DNA from: Varanus komodoensis
Taxonomy: Eukaryota > Chordata > Lepidosauria > Squamata > Varanidae
Length of the DNA: 64,000 nt
Reading direction: 5' to 3'
Assembly (NCBI RefSeq): GCF_004798865.1
Contig: NW_025335268.1
Span: 89,460,748-89,524,747 of the forward strand
The notes beneath the pieces were generated by a model, which was not told the DNA's origin, searched no databases, and saw only the letters and a program-made list of their open reading frames with translations. Of this stretch, positions 9,066 through 20,510 are shown one piece after another. Both the position numbers and the translations under genes were made by a program. Position 1 is the first letter of the stretch; each line of letters opens with the position of its first letter.

Positions 9066-12000
9066 ATGGAGTGGTTTGTTCAGTAGCAGTCCAAGAAAAG
9101 AAAGAAGGTGGAGGAAATGCTGCCGGAGACCAGGACAGGCAACCAACCATTTAAGAAGAGCAAGCTATGTTCAGTTTGCTGGCATGCTATGAGATACATG
9201 CACATCCATATACACAGACAGAATGAAAGAGAACAAGAGGGAGGGAGGGAGAGATTCTGGGAAGTGCTACCAGCATTTACCTTCCTTTGGACTTTGTAAA
9301 GAAGAGTTTATTGGAGAATCATGGTGGTTCAGTAATATTTTCTTGATTTAATAAGCAAGGCACAACAGGTAGAGTCAAATAATACCCTATTCCTAACTAG
9401 TAATGGCCATTCTTACTCCAACAAAAATTCCAAACTCAGTTAGTTCTCCAGTATTCCAATCTTTCCACATGTATCTATAAACCACTTGAAGAAGTACAGA
9501 TTTCCTCCCCACCAATCAGCCATCCCAGGCTGCAGCACGTCCTTCCAGATCTTCTCTTTCTTGGAAGGTCAGATGTACACACTCCCAGTAATTGTTGCTT
9601 TCTGAGGTAAAGTTTCAACCTATCAGCATTTCCTGAAGTGGTCAGGTGACCAGACCAGGGCACATCACATGGGGCAGTCACCTGAGCATTCCAATGCTGA
9701 AATGCGATTTTCCTTTCCTGAAAAATAAACAACCATGTTTCTACAAGCATGAAAGGAGGTTCTCTAAAGTAGTAAGAACAGTAAGCTTCTTTCTCTCTGA
9801 AAGCAGGAGGGAAAAACGTCATGCAGACCATATAGGCTCTCATAATCAATCTAAATTTGAATAATAATGTTTGTTGGATAGCTTGGCACTCACGTGAGCA
9901 TTACTGAATATATCAGACTTGACTTCATTTTTAGTTTCATTGTCTTCACTACTCCTAATATGGAATAAGTAGGTTCATCAGACCCCAGTCTGAGGCGGTT
10001 GTGTGCCCCAATATACTTCCAGGATTCATAGCTAACCCTCAGCTCACTCAGCTTCTCTCATTACCATGTCTTTGTTGTTCCCAAACATCAATTTCTTTCA
10101 CACAGAGACTTTAAGACTTTCAGTGTATGCATCATTGTCATCTTCATCATTTTCATAATCAAAAATGAACTGAAATAAAATTCTCACTCATTACTAACAT
10201 TGAGTTCAGTGTCTCACTCCCAGCTGACTGCCGATTGGATTGTAGCCTTAAAGCTGGTCTCTGTGCTTTTCTTCGACACTGACATATCCTATTCATAAAT
10301 GCATGTGCTCCCAAACAGAGCAATGATTTTCAAGGCATGCTGAAAAATGTTATGATATTATACTCTGTCTAGCGAGGAATAAGAATCAAGTTAACAGTCA
10401 GAGACTCTGTGTGTTTGGCTTTCTTTGTTTATGAATTCTGCAACTCAGCTAACTCCAGCTGTAGTAATGGTTCTTCGATCTTCTCTTGGGTGGTGAAATG
10501 GATCAGCAGTCCACTTTCTCCTTTCTTAGCTGATACTACTATTTACCCCAAGTGGAGAATTGATTTAAAGGTAGCCCCTGTGTAACATTTTGCATGTAAG
10601 CACCTGCAGTTATGTACACACAAAAGAAAGACATCATATTGGAATTGGTCGTCCATGTGAATTTGGAGTGGAGGAGACAGATACTAGGTGACTGGCGGCT
10701 TTTCTTCGTAGAACATTCTTGAAACATCCATATAAAATATGATTTACTATTATTAATATTATCATGTACCTCCATATAACATGGACATAAACATTGCAAC
10801 CTAGGAAGCTAGGGGCACAATCCAAATAAGGATTCTCATGACTCTTTGAACTCAGAGGATTACAGGTAACCCATGTGGGATGGGAGGTGCACAGGGGCAA
10901 TTGTTACCTCATCCTACAAAGTGCTTAGATGGCTGGTTTCATTCATCTAAGGCTGGTGCCTCAGAGTGGAAAAGGAGGAAGCTGAGGCATTGCCAAGTTA
11001 CAATATATCATGGTGGAACCAGTCTCCTCTCCATAGTACCTCCTGGAATGTGCTCCAGATGCACTTCCACAGGATCATTTATATGACCTCCCAGACTCAG
11101 CCAGCACGGTTCTTTCCCTGCCACCTGCAAGGCAGGGTGAGGGAGAGGAGAATCCAAATGCAGACCCCCGCCTATGAGATCAGAGAGCTTTCCCAACCTT
11201 GTAGCAGGAGATCTAAGCAATCCTATGGCTAGGTAGATGCTTAGTGGCCAAAGGATTACTCTTCCCGAGAGATTATTTTACTATTATTTAGTCCTTTGTG
11301 CGCAGAAAATATTGGTAATGTCACCATAAGCAGGACATGGAATGCTGCATATAATTAAAACTGAATCCAGAAAAGCCAGGGGCCATGGCAAATACCTTTC
11401 CTATAGTTCCCTATGTATCCAAATACAGTTCTTCATGCTCACAACAGAGTTCAGGCCTAGCATAAACACTCATCTCTATCCTGGGCTGCTGCCATTGCAA
11501 CTTAGGGAAAGACGTTCAGTAAGAGGCACGGCAGAGGATGTCAAGCTCTGTGAGAATGGATTTCATAGTGTCTGTGTCCAATTCTAACTGTGTGCAAAGA
11601 GGAGAAAGATGTCAGGAATCCAGTATCCAAGGTCCATCCTCTAAAATTCTGAATTTTCCCAGGGTGGGATGATAGGAAGAAGCGCGATTTGAAAGAAGCA
11701 TCTTCTTGGCTGGCAAGGCACCTGGGCTTGGCACTACATGGGCAAGGTAGGAAAGTGCGTTGGTGGGCAAGGTGCCTGGGGAAGGCATTTGACACACCTG
11801 GGATTCTGAGCTGACAGGCATGTCTTACCTTTCAGATATTTGTGTTACTTTGTTGCTGTTTTAACAGCACAAATTTTGTCTTGGTACAGAGATAACAGCA
11901 CATGTCTGAAAACAATGTTTAAGAATGGATATGCAGGTGGGATCGAGGTTGGGGGAGTGGACACCACACCCTAAGACCATGATGTACAGTGAAGAGATGC

Positions 12001-13959
12001 ATTTTGCAATGCTGCAGAACATGTACTTTCAGTTTATGCCCACTAGCCATGAGCTCAGTTGGAGCATGTTAGGAATTATCATTTTTTAAATGATGTGGCA
12101 TTTCAATTATTGTGCACAATTCCCACTTCTGCCATCAGCAACACTTAAGAGCATTTTCACATCCCCCAGGACCTACTTTTTCAAACAGAAAATGGTCACT
12201 TCTGGCAAATTAATGTCTTCTTTCTCTTGCCATATGTGACCAGAAGTGACAGTAAGACAAGCATGTTTGAGCGGCAGGGCTAGTTTAACCCCAAGCAGAA
12301 TGCTGTGGAGTTAAAAAAAAACTGGACAACACTGTCACTCCAAAAATCAGCAGTGTTACAGATTCAGAGGGCATGAGCAGTGCCATAATCTGACTATTGG
12401 CTAGATATTAAATGGCAAGAGAGCTACTGTGCAGATTGCACTGGATATTTTAGATGGTCTGTAATAAAACCAGTTTTGATTTAGGCAGTTGCCTTAGAAA
12501 AATTGCAAGACTGGAGAGACTGAATGCACAGACCTTGCTGTGCCATCAAAGCCAGGTATATCGTATGTGCAGATGGGATTGCCTGTGACATGGTTCTCCC
12601 CAGTTTCTTCATGACCTTTTCAGTAGGATGCTCCAGTTTGGATATTCCGGTAGTTACCTCTGACCTCTTCGGATGTATTTGCGAAATGAGTTTCACATAC
12701 GGCCCAATGCAATCGTTTCCCCCATTTGTATTCCACACACATGCCAATGAATTCTGATAAGCCTCATGCCCTCACACAGTTTCATTTGTATGTGCTTAAT
12801 CTGGCTTTATCCTGTTTGATGGAGCATCTTCTTTAAATTGATTCAGGCATCAGCATAGTAGGGGCTTTGCATAGATTTTGCATGCATGACATTTCTGCAC
12901 AGTTGGGTCCTATTATACACCTAACTGAGCATATTCTACACATAAAATTCCATATTCAAAAGGAAAACTAAGCAGAATCAAAGACGTGAAGATGGAGAGG
13001 AATGTGATAATGCTGGGTGCTGCTTGATTCTTAGGTGGTACCTTTTATTTCTGAATATCTTTGAAGTTTCTGGATTTAGGATGTGACAGCTTTCAACCAT
13101 TTCAGTCCTTACAACTGAATCAGGCAGGCTACCTATGCCTTTTGGATGGTCCACTGATTGTTTGTAGCCAGGAAGGGAATGCAAACATAATCATATTGGG
13201 TGAATTCACAGTACTATATACAGCACGATACTTTCAAAATCCACTATTGTACATCTTCACTCTGATATGAAGCTCAGGGACCTTCGAATGCCAGGTGCAA
13301 TGAGGAACTGAACAGAATTTCATCCGTGGGACTAAATGCCCTCTATACCCTTACCTGAGAGTAAGTCCCCTTGTACTCAGTAAGGATTCTTTCTAAATAA
13401 GCATACAAAGGATCACATAACATAGCTGCAATCCTTCCCACAGATGTTGTAAGCTGAGGCCAATTATGCAATTCACAAAGTGACAACTGGCAGTTCCAGA
13501 AAAATGGTGGGAGGGAGGTGGGCAGTTGTAAATAAAAATGTAGCATGAAAGGAACAAGTACTACACTCTGTGCATGCCCAGTGAATGACAAAATGAGGAA
13601 TAAACATACCAGAGAAGATGAGCCACATTCTTCCATTATGCATGGAGCAGCTTTTAGATGAACAGAATGAGGGGTTGGCTTCTCCCCCAGCCAGCCACCC
13701 TTCAAGTTTTTCTGAAGGAACCCAACAGGACTTTGGAAAACGGGCCAATTATGGCAATACTGTGGAGAGCGAGGAACATTGGCAGGCTGCCCGGATGTAT
13801 AGGATTACTCTAGAAACTACATCAAGAATTTATGTAAGGGAAGAAAAAAAATACCCTAAAATTCCTGGCATAGCTGGCTGGAGCATACTGTGAATTGTAG
13901 GACTTCTTTCTGTCTAAGCATATGTAAGATTATACCTTAAATTGCTTTCCTTGCTCTCT
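9066..13959. other. Longest unassigned stretch, no gene seen
   Basis: Nearly 5 kb without a repeat I can name. Open frames of 60-124 codons (for example 9475-9849 on the minus strand) show no domain, and no long frame is bounded by convincing splice sites. Small features are a purine run at about 9228-9252 and an 11-bp inverted pair gtcacttctgg at 12195-12205 / 12240-12250. If the window contains conserved noncoding elements, this is a good place for them, but that needs an alignment. Confidence 0.5.
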
Positions 13960-14110
13960 ACTGAGGGTGCGGGAAAGGAAAAGAGTCCCTGTGGAATTTA
14001 CTCTGCTAGTCAAATGGCTACAGGGGGTGGCATTCATCTCCATTTCTAAGGCCATGAGCCAGTGCTGCCCAAAGACATTCCCGTGGTCCTGTGGCCAGCA
14101 TGGCAACACG
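13960..14110 (-). repeat. tRNA-derived squamate SINE fragment
   Basis: Read on the minus strand, this contains ccatgctggccacaggacc, then a diverged tgtctttgggcagcactggct, gagatgaatgccaccccc, and an end near agggactcttttccttt. The order matches a common squamate SINE with blocks 'catgctggccacatgacc ... gacaaacgccggct ... gagatgagcgccgcaacccc ... aggggtccctttacctt'. The copy is strongly diverged. Confidence 0.6.
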
Positions 14111-16305
14111 GGGTGCTCTCCCCGCCCCCCCCGCACCAAAATCTAGGGTGAGGGGAGCAGGAAGAAAATGTGAGTGGACTGGGTCTATATGTCACAACAA
14201 GCAACTCATGATGGGGGGGGGCGGGGTAGGGGTTACATGAATGTGCCTTACAGGCAACTAACTGTCTTCTACACTAGGATGGTCAGTCCTGCTTAGTCCT
14301 CTCATTGTTGGTACGTATCTCATCAGCCACTGTGCCCGAAACCCAACCCCATGCTGGATGGCTGGAGAAGCTCCTGCAAAGAGCTGCCACACTTTCCAGG
14401 GGAGACTGTAATAGCTGCATACCCAGTATGTGGAAACCTCAGTCTCTGGTCTGGATGAACAAAGAAAACATGTGGAAACCACAGAGCAAACTGTTGTTTC
14501 CTATTGTGGTTTCTAAAAATACTGAAATATCACAACAGGTTTGGACAGTACAAAAGACTGTCCCAGTCAAGAAAGCAACATGGGTTCTTGTGTCCTGTGA
14601 GCCACCCTTGGTTTAGATCTCCAGAATTGACATGGAAATTTTTAAAGCCCTCGACCCCAAGTTTAAAGAAGTTACATTAAACAACTTATTCAGGAACACT
14701 TTGGACAGATTTCCCATGCCCACTTCCCATTAGGAAGTGTATATGCTGACTATCGCCACAACTGCCCTGGAAGCTTGTGATTGCCCGAAGCTGAATGAAG
14801 GAACACACACACACACCCAGCCCACCTCCCAATAGCTTGCCTCAATAAGGGGAGGATGGAACATGTTATCACAGTGAATTTCACCAAATTACCCACCATT
14901 TGGAAAAAAAAATATTTATCCCCCCCTTCCTAAAGGAAATGGACATGGACAGTGCCTGCAGAAAAATTAGCAAAGCTTCAGTTGAGTTGCTCTAGAGGTC
15001 TGTTTTAACAATTGCACTTGCGGCAACTCCAATGATAAATGCAGAGCAGAAAAGAAGCCGAACACAAGTCCCTGGGTTGGCTCAAAAAGAATAATTAATA
15101 TGAAGAAGCACCTGTCCTTCATAGCAGAGAAGCCATGGCTGCACGATAGGAGTGGCATTATAATTACAAGTAAGGGTGGTGCAGATTTGGATGAGGTGAA
15201 AGACCTGCGGTGCAAGTGAGGTACATGGGTTTGTATGACATTTGCAGAGGAGGAAGTATCAGGCAAACTCAGAAGGTGAATACTCAGCTTTAACACAACA
15301 TGGGTTAGCCATACCTTACATGACAGCAAATTCTGGGCATCAGGATTCCTGATCTATGAGATATCAAGAAAATGCACCTATCAATATTTTATTAGCAGGG
15401 ATTAATATTTTGTAAAGAAGACTTAATGATGAATGATATTATGGCTACGTTGAGGGTGGGATGGATTAGAAGTTTCTGTCAGTGTCAGATCATAGTTAAA
15501 AACTCTTTTCTGACTTAATATACAAGTAGAGACTTAATCAAATAAGACCCCATTCCTGGATTTAAAACTAAAGTCCCCCTATGCACATTTTGTACCCACA
15601 TTCATTCTAAATAGCACTTCTGCAATTTGTTCTTAGGCTTTGTTCACATGCTCAGTGGAATCAGATGAGACCCAAACATGTTGAGATGGCAGAGTGGACT
15701 GCAGTGGGTTGGGGGACCTCCGAAAAAGACTTTTCCCTCTGTCTTGGCTAGAGATGGATCTGCCCCACATCATTGCCTGAGAGGAAGATGTGTGAGTCTT
15801 GAGCACATGATCTTACACTGCCCTGGGGCTTAGTATGCTTTATTAATTGATCCTTGTGGGTTCCGCATGGCATCCCTCCCATTGCTCTCTGCAGAGCAAG
15901 ATGGGACTAGCCAATCACTTGGTTGAGGGTGGAGTAGGAATTCTTTGGTGTTCCCCTGTTCCCCAAAATTGACCTTCAGCTCTCCCTCACGCTTATTCCA
16001 TATTACACTTAATCAGGATTGCGGTGGTCCTGTCAACTCCTTTGATCAGGTTGCACTTTACATGGCCACAATGCGGAGGCAGAAATGTGCTACTGTAGTG
16101 AATACCTGGAAGCCCCATTGTGGTGATGGCAAGCTGAACCTGCCAGCTGGCTTACGTGGGCTAAATGGAGGAGCAGCCTCATGGGCCTTGCATACTAGAA
16201 GCAGTCAGGTGCTCAAGCTTGATTGCCTGTTTGGCTAATGTGTGAGGAAACACTCAGATCAGTCTCCAGGCTAATTAGGTGCTGTGAACTAGGGTAATGT
16301 TGCCC
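14111..16305. other. Unassigned stretch with G-rich and (AC)n tracts
   Basis: Holds a G-rich run at 14213-14232 with several runs of at least four G (quadruplex-capable on the plus strand), a short (AC)n at about 14805-14816 and an A run near 14905. Frames of 97-120 codons (14967-15329 minus, 15945-16238 plus) have no recognisable domain. Confidence 0.5.
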
Positions 16306-16405
16306 TTTATTTATGTATTTTAGTTCTATACTGCCCAACAGATAAAACTCTCTGGGCAGTTCACAACAATTCAGAATATCCAGACCACAAATACAATAAA
16401 ACATC
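16306..16405 (-). mobile_element. L2-type LINE 3' end, short
   Basis: Tail complement tttatttatgtattttag, then tatactgcccaacag...actctctgggcagttcacaacaattc, the L2 terminal motif. Only about 100 bp remain. Confidence 0.75.
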
Positions 16406-17498
16406 TTTTCCTGTTTATCCATCTATCTTTGTGGAGACAGGTGGGGCTATTCCACCTCTGCCTAAGGGACTGAGTTAGGGCCCACACTATCAGTCAGTCA
16501 AAATAGTTTATTTCATTTCAGCTCTATGAATTATAGTTCAAATACAATTGTGGCCCTATAAATTCCATTTACTGTCCTTTGTCTCCTTTCCAAGCTATCG
16601 GGGTGAATGCTTCTCAGCATGAAATAGAATAAAATCTAGCATGTCGCATACAGTTGTGCTACTACTCTTGTTTGCAAGGAATTGTTTAAGCAGAGGATTT
16701 CTTCCCCCAAATGCTTCACCCAGCCATTCTATGCTCTCAACATTTTATCATACCATTTGGCCACATGAGATCAGGCCTAAGTGAGGAAGGTCTAAGTTGA
16801 CACTGAGCAGGAGGGCATTCCCCCTTCTACACTGGTTGCCACTTTCATATGGATGCTTGTCATAAGTCATACCCACACACTTTAAAATAAATTCAGATCC
16901 ATAGTTTATGCCCAGCTCTGCCATGTTTAAGAGTGAGGTTCTCAAAACTCCTTAAAGTTTCATAGTGAAAACAGTTTTGAAGCAATCAGGTGGAATTTGA
17001 ATAGATAAATACTCAAAGCTGTGGCATGTGTATGTATTTTGCTGAGATTAATTTCTCTACTGAAGTTCTTTCATTTGAAGTCATAAGAATTTTCAAAGAC
17101 TATTCAATCAAAATAAAAGCCAGAGATGAAAGTCTTAATATATATGATCAGTAACTGATAACACATTTTAGAAGCAGAGAGAAAAGATAAAGTTAGGGTT
17201 TTATTTTAATGTTTTCTCCAGTTTACGTCCACCGATGAATTAAAATGATTCTTTGAGAACCCTCAAAGTGTTTCTTGTATATAAAACTTGAGGAAGCTCA
17301 GTTAGATCTTCTGGTGATCAGCAAAGCCAGCTGTGCATCCCTTAAAGGACCTGACTGCACATCTTTTCTATATACTCATTCTGCAGAATGTTCAAGGAAC
17401 TGGCATCATCTACCGGTGTAGCTACAGTGTACTTCATGTGACATTCCTTTCTATTACTGAAGTTTGGTTGGTTGGCACACCTAATGTATGTTAGGTAG
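16406..17498. other. Unassigned stretch
   Basis: AT-rich, with no repeat family recognised. A 65-codon minus frame at 16748-16945 lacks motifs. Confidence 0.5.
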
Positions 17499-18320
17499 CT
17501 ACATACCGCTATTAATGAGATTCACTGGGTGAGGTGTGTAAACCCTTCCAGTCCCACAGCCAAGGAATCTCACTAGTCTTATTGAAACATTTTGAGCTTT
17601 CCCAAAAATTCTGTATATGTTATTTCCAAGCAAAGGGAATATTGTTATCCTCCCACCCCCAGATTTCATAAACATAAGTCTTTGGTTTTCCTTGAAACTC
17701 CTCAAGCTTAGTCTGGCAAGAACTTTCATATTCAGACTGATGTTCAGTAGTAACTGAAGAATGTGTACAATACCATTTAATGAATTTTGGACAATAAAGA
17801 TGGTAGGTCCAAATATTGTCTGTAAGATAATGTTCACCTTCAAATATCTGATTGCAGTAGAAAAGATGGTTCCATTCTACTTCAGAACTCCAATAAACAG
17901 AGTTACAGACTTTCCTAATTTGAATACCACAAGTTTCATCAAAGAGTGATGTGTTGAGGCCCACAAAAAGAAAGGGGGATTCTAGGCATTGAACTGTATG
18001 CTTCCACACCTTTGTTTATTTAGAATCAGGACTAACATCTAGAAAGTCTGAGCCTGACCCCTACCTGATGTGTTTAGTTTCATAGGGACCATTGCATAGG
18101 TCCACCCTGTAACTGTCCTTTTCTTTTCCCAGACTTTCCAAGACATAGCCACAATGGTATTTCCCATGGTAAGGCCTCCATTGGTGTTTAGATACTGCCA
18201 GGTTAATGAGAAGCAGCCCACAGAACATCCAGGAAGCATAGGAAATTTAGTAGAGTATGTCCAACCACACTGCCCACCAGAATCCCTCCTCACTCTCACC
18301 CTATCCAGATAGACCTGCAA
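17499..18320 (-). other. Cys/Trp-rich minus-strand open stretches, unassigned
   Basis: Three minus-strand open stretches of 93 (18039-18320), 129 (17620-18009) and 114 codons (17499-17843, overlapping the second in another frame) are unusually rich in Cys, Trp and Tyr for AT-rich DNA. Examples are DETCGIQIRKVC and CGWTYSTKFPMLPGCSVGC. Such a composition would suit an extracellular domain. No homology, signal peptide or membrane segment is convincing, and chance remains plausible. If it is part of an old virus-like element it is a fossil. No flanking LTR was seen. Confidence 0.2.
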
Positions 18321-18689
18321 AAGGAATACTGAAGGGAGTAGGAGTAACTAGCCCCAGATTCAGTCTGGGGCCTGAAATATGATTGGCATTTACTGTAACA
18401 TAGTCTTTTACAATGGCTCAGATCATCAGAGCAGGTCTTGATAGTGGTACAGCCTCCTGCAAATTGTCATATAGCTGCACCCTGGAAACAGGCATTCTCC
18501 ATGGTGGCACCCATTGTGTTGGTACATCTGCATTACTAGGGGAAGAGAATCCAACTATGGCATGGTTTAGGCACCTTTTAAAGATCCCTTTTGTTATCCA
18601 ACCCTGCCAAGACTGATTGTCCTGCCAGGTTTTTCAACTGTTACATTTTTAAAAATATATTTTAATAGATGCCATTGTCTTGCATTGTA
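18321..18689. other. Unassigned spacer
   Basis: A 67-codon plus frame at 18413-18616 shows no motif. No repeat is recognised. Confidence 0.45.
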
Positions 18690-19480
18690 AACCACTCTGT
18701 GATATCTTTTTCAGATGTGGTAAGTGGTCTTTCATTTAATGAAATATGCAGCTACCATAGTGTCTCCTGGAAACAGTGGCAGCTTTTGCAGAAGCTTCTT
18801 CAGCCTTTCTTAGAGAATGGAATAGATGTTGAATATTTCCAGTCCAAGTACCATTGTTTGTTTTCCATATTTGTTAGTAAATTCTTGTTAGGATTAGGCT
18901 GATTCAGTCTCTGCAGCTTGGAATACTTCTACTGGTATGCTCTCTCTTCCAGGTCTTCATTCTAGTCAACTTCTTTCCAAACCGCTTTCACTTCACTTTC
19001 TAATATTTCACATTCTTATAGAATTCCACTTCAAAGGAGTCTGTTATCCTGTCATCTCTTCCCTACCATTCTTCCAGATATTGTTTCCACCATCTCTTTA
19101 TTTTCTCCTGGTCAGATACTATGGTCCTCTCTTACACTTTCAATATTCCTTATCTAGGTTCGAATTTCCCTTTGATTTCTTGGACCTTCTGGAAGAGGTC
19201 TCCTGTTTTTCCTCTTTTGTAGTAACTTCTATTTCTCCACAATGGTCAGTGGTTATTGCAATTGTTCTCTTTGTTTGTACATGATAAGTTGCTGAAAAGT
19301 TGCATTTGGGATTCTGACTCTATTTCTGTCACCTTTTGCATTTGACTCTTGACTTTCTTTAGCAACTTTGAGCATTTCTTCTGTCATCCATCTAGGTCTT
19401 TTATTTCCTTTTGCGACAGGAATTGTCTTCCCTAGGAACATCTCTAGTTCCAGTCCACAGTTCATATGGGAAATGGTTCT
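18690..19480 (-). mobile_element. BovB (RTE) LINE internal fragment
   Basis: Minus-strand remnant of the ORF2 region between endonuclease and reverse transcriptase. A frame at 19253-19504 reads NKRPRWMTEEMLKVAKESQESNAKGDRNRVRIPNATFQQL, matching the BovB block KAKWLSEEALQIAEERREVKGKGERERYIQLNAEFQ. Further along, the DWKYSTSIPF stretch near 18840 resembles DWKRSVFIPIPKKG. Stops and indels are frequent. Both ends are approximate, and the fragment abuts an L2 at its higher-coordinate end. Confidence 0.7.
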
Positions 19481-19484
19481 TGAG

Positions 19485-20510
19485 GTACAGGGGTCCTGAG
19501 CCATGTAGGGTTCTATAGTTTCAGACTACCACCTGGAGTTTGACTTAGAGGAAATTTAGCAGGTAAGTCAAAACTTGACTATTATTTTCACATGAACTAG
19601 TCCCAGTCAACAATGTGACTGCCAAAGTCTGCACAAAGTACAGAATGCACTTCCAAAATGTGTTCAAAGGCAGTCCAACTTGCAATGCAATGGAGAAATT
19701 TAACCCAGAGGTTAGCAGAACATAGACCAGTAGTGGCAAACCTATGGCTCGCGTGCCACAGTGGGCATGCAGAGCCCTCTCTGTTGGCACATGAGCTAAG
19801 TTGCCCCAGCACTGCCCAAGCAGCCAAGCATCGGATAACAGCGCATATAGGGGCCATGCGCATGCTCGGAAAGGAATAGCATTAAGCAATGACATCATGA
19901 GCCATGACTCATTAGCCGTGACTTGTCTGAGCTTTCACATGGCCGGTCAGTCCGCTGCCAAGGATAGATATATATTTGTTTGGACTGACTGTGAGTTGTT
20001 TTTTCTTAACTAAAACTTCAGTATTCAGGTTTTATTGCAGTGTTGGCACTTTGCAATAGATAAGTGGTTTTTGGGTTGCAGTTTGGGCACTCAGTTTCTA
20101 AAAGGTTTGCCATCACTGACATAGACCATTGAGGCTAGGCCACCCCCATCCAGATAGGGGATGACTGAGTTGCCAACCAAAGCTGGTAGAAGATACACCA
20201 CATCACAGAGGCTACCTGAGCTCCTACTGAAAATGATGGATCTAGGAGTGCCCCCAAACTGTGTGCCTGCTCCTTCATGGAGAATGTGACCCCTCCAGAA
20301 CCAGTTGCTCTTCTCCCACTCAGATAGTAGCACCACCCACCAGCAAAGTCTCAGTCTTTTATGAATTGAGCTTCAGTATCTTTGCTCTCATTCAGTCCAT
20401 TAATGAGGCCAGACATCTATTCAGCACCTCCAAACTTGCCTGAAATGAAAGGGACAGCTAGAGTTGCAGGTATTCAGCATACTGTGATAATGTACCTCAA
20501 AATCAAGATG
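19485..20510 (-). mobile_element. L2-type LINE ORF2 fragment, split by a hAT element
   Basis: Aligns along its length with the minus-strand L2 at 47.9-48.5 kb: gagccatgtagggttctatag versus aagccgtttagggctttatag, then caaaggcagtccaac, and gagcttcagtatctttgctctcattcag...cagcacctcc versus gagcttcagtttatttgccctcacccag...cagcacagcc. The hAT element at 19728-20118 and one copy of its 8-bp duplication interrupt it. The 3' UTR is missing, so both ends are truncated. Confidence 0.8.
19728..20118. mobile_element. OposCharlie1-like hAT element with 8-bp target duplication
   Basis: A 391-bp non-autonomous hAT. Its terminal inverted repeats are cagtagtggcaaacct at the left and, reversed, cagtgatggcaaacct at the right (14 of 16 identical). 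They are flanked by the identical 8-mer acatagac at 19720-19727 and 20119-20126, the length typical of hAT insertion. Inside the left end is tggctcgcgtgccac...agagccctctctgt. Inside the right end, reversed, is gagtgcccaaactgcaaccc...gcaaagtgccaacac. Both blocks match what I recall of OposCharlie1 (OC1), a hAT family reported as horizontally transferred among tetrapods. There is no transposase frame. The L2 it entered reads on continuously across the insertion. Confidence 0.9.

Noticed and set aside
12195-12250. 11-bp inverted repeat as a terminator or operator
   Set aside because: The loop is 34 nt, there is no gene context, and it is likely by chance in 64 kb.
13343-13893. Overlapping 120-, 91- and 91-codon frames as a possible exon
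   Set aside because: Frames lie on both strands of the same bases, with no recognisable protein.
14213-14232. G-quadruplex regulatory element
   Set aside because: The G runs could fold, but there is no gene or promoter nearby to regulate; noted only as a simple-sequence feature.
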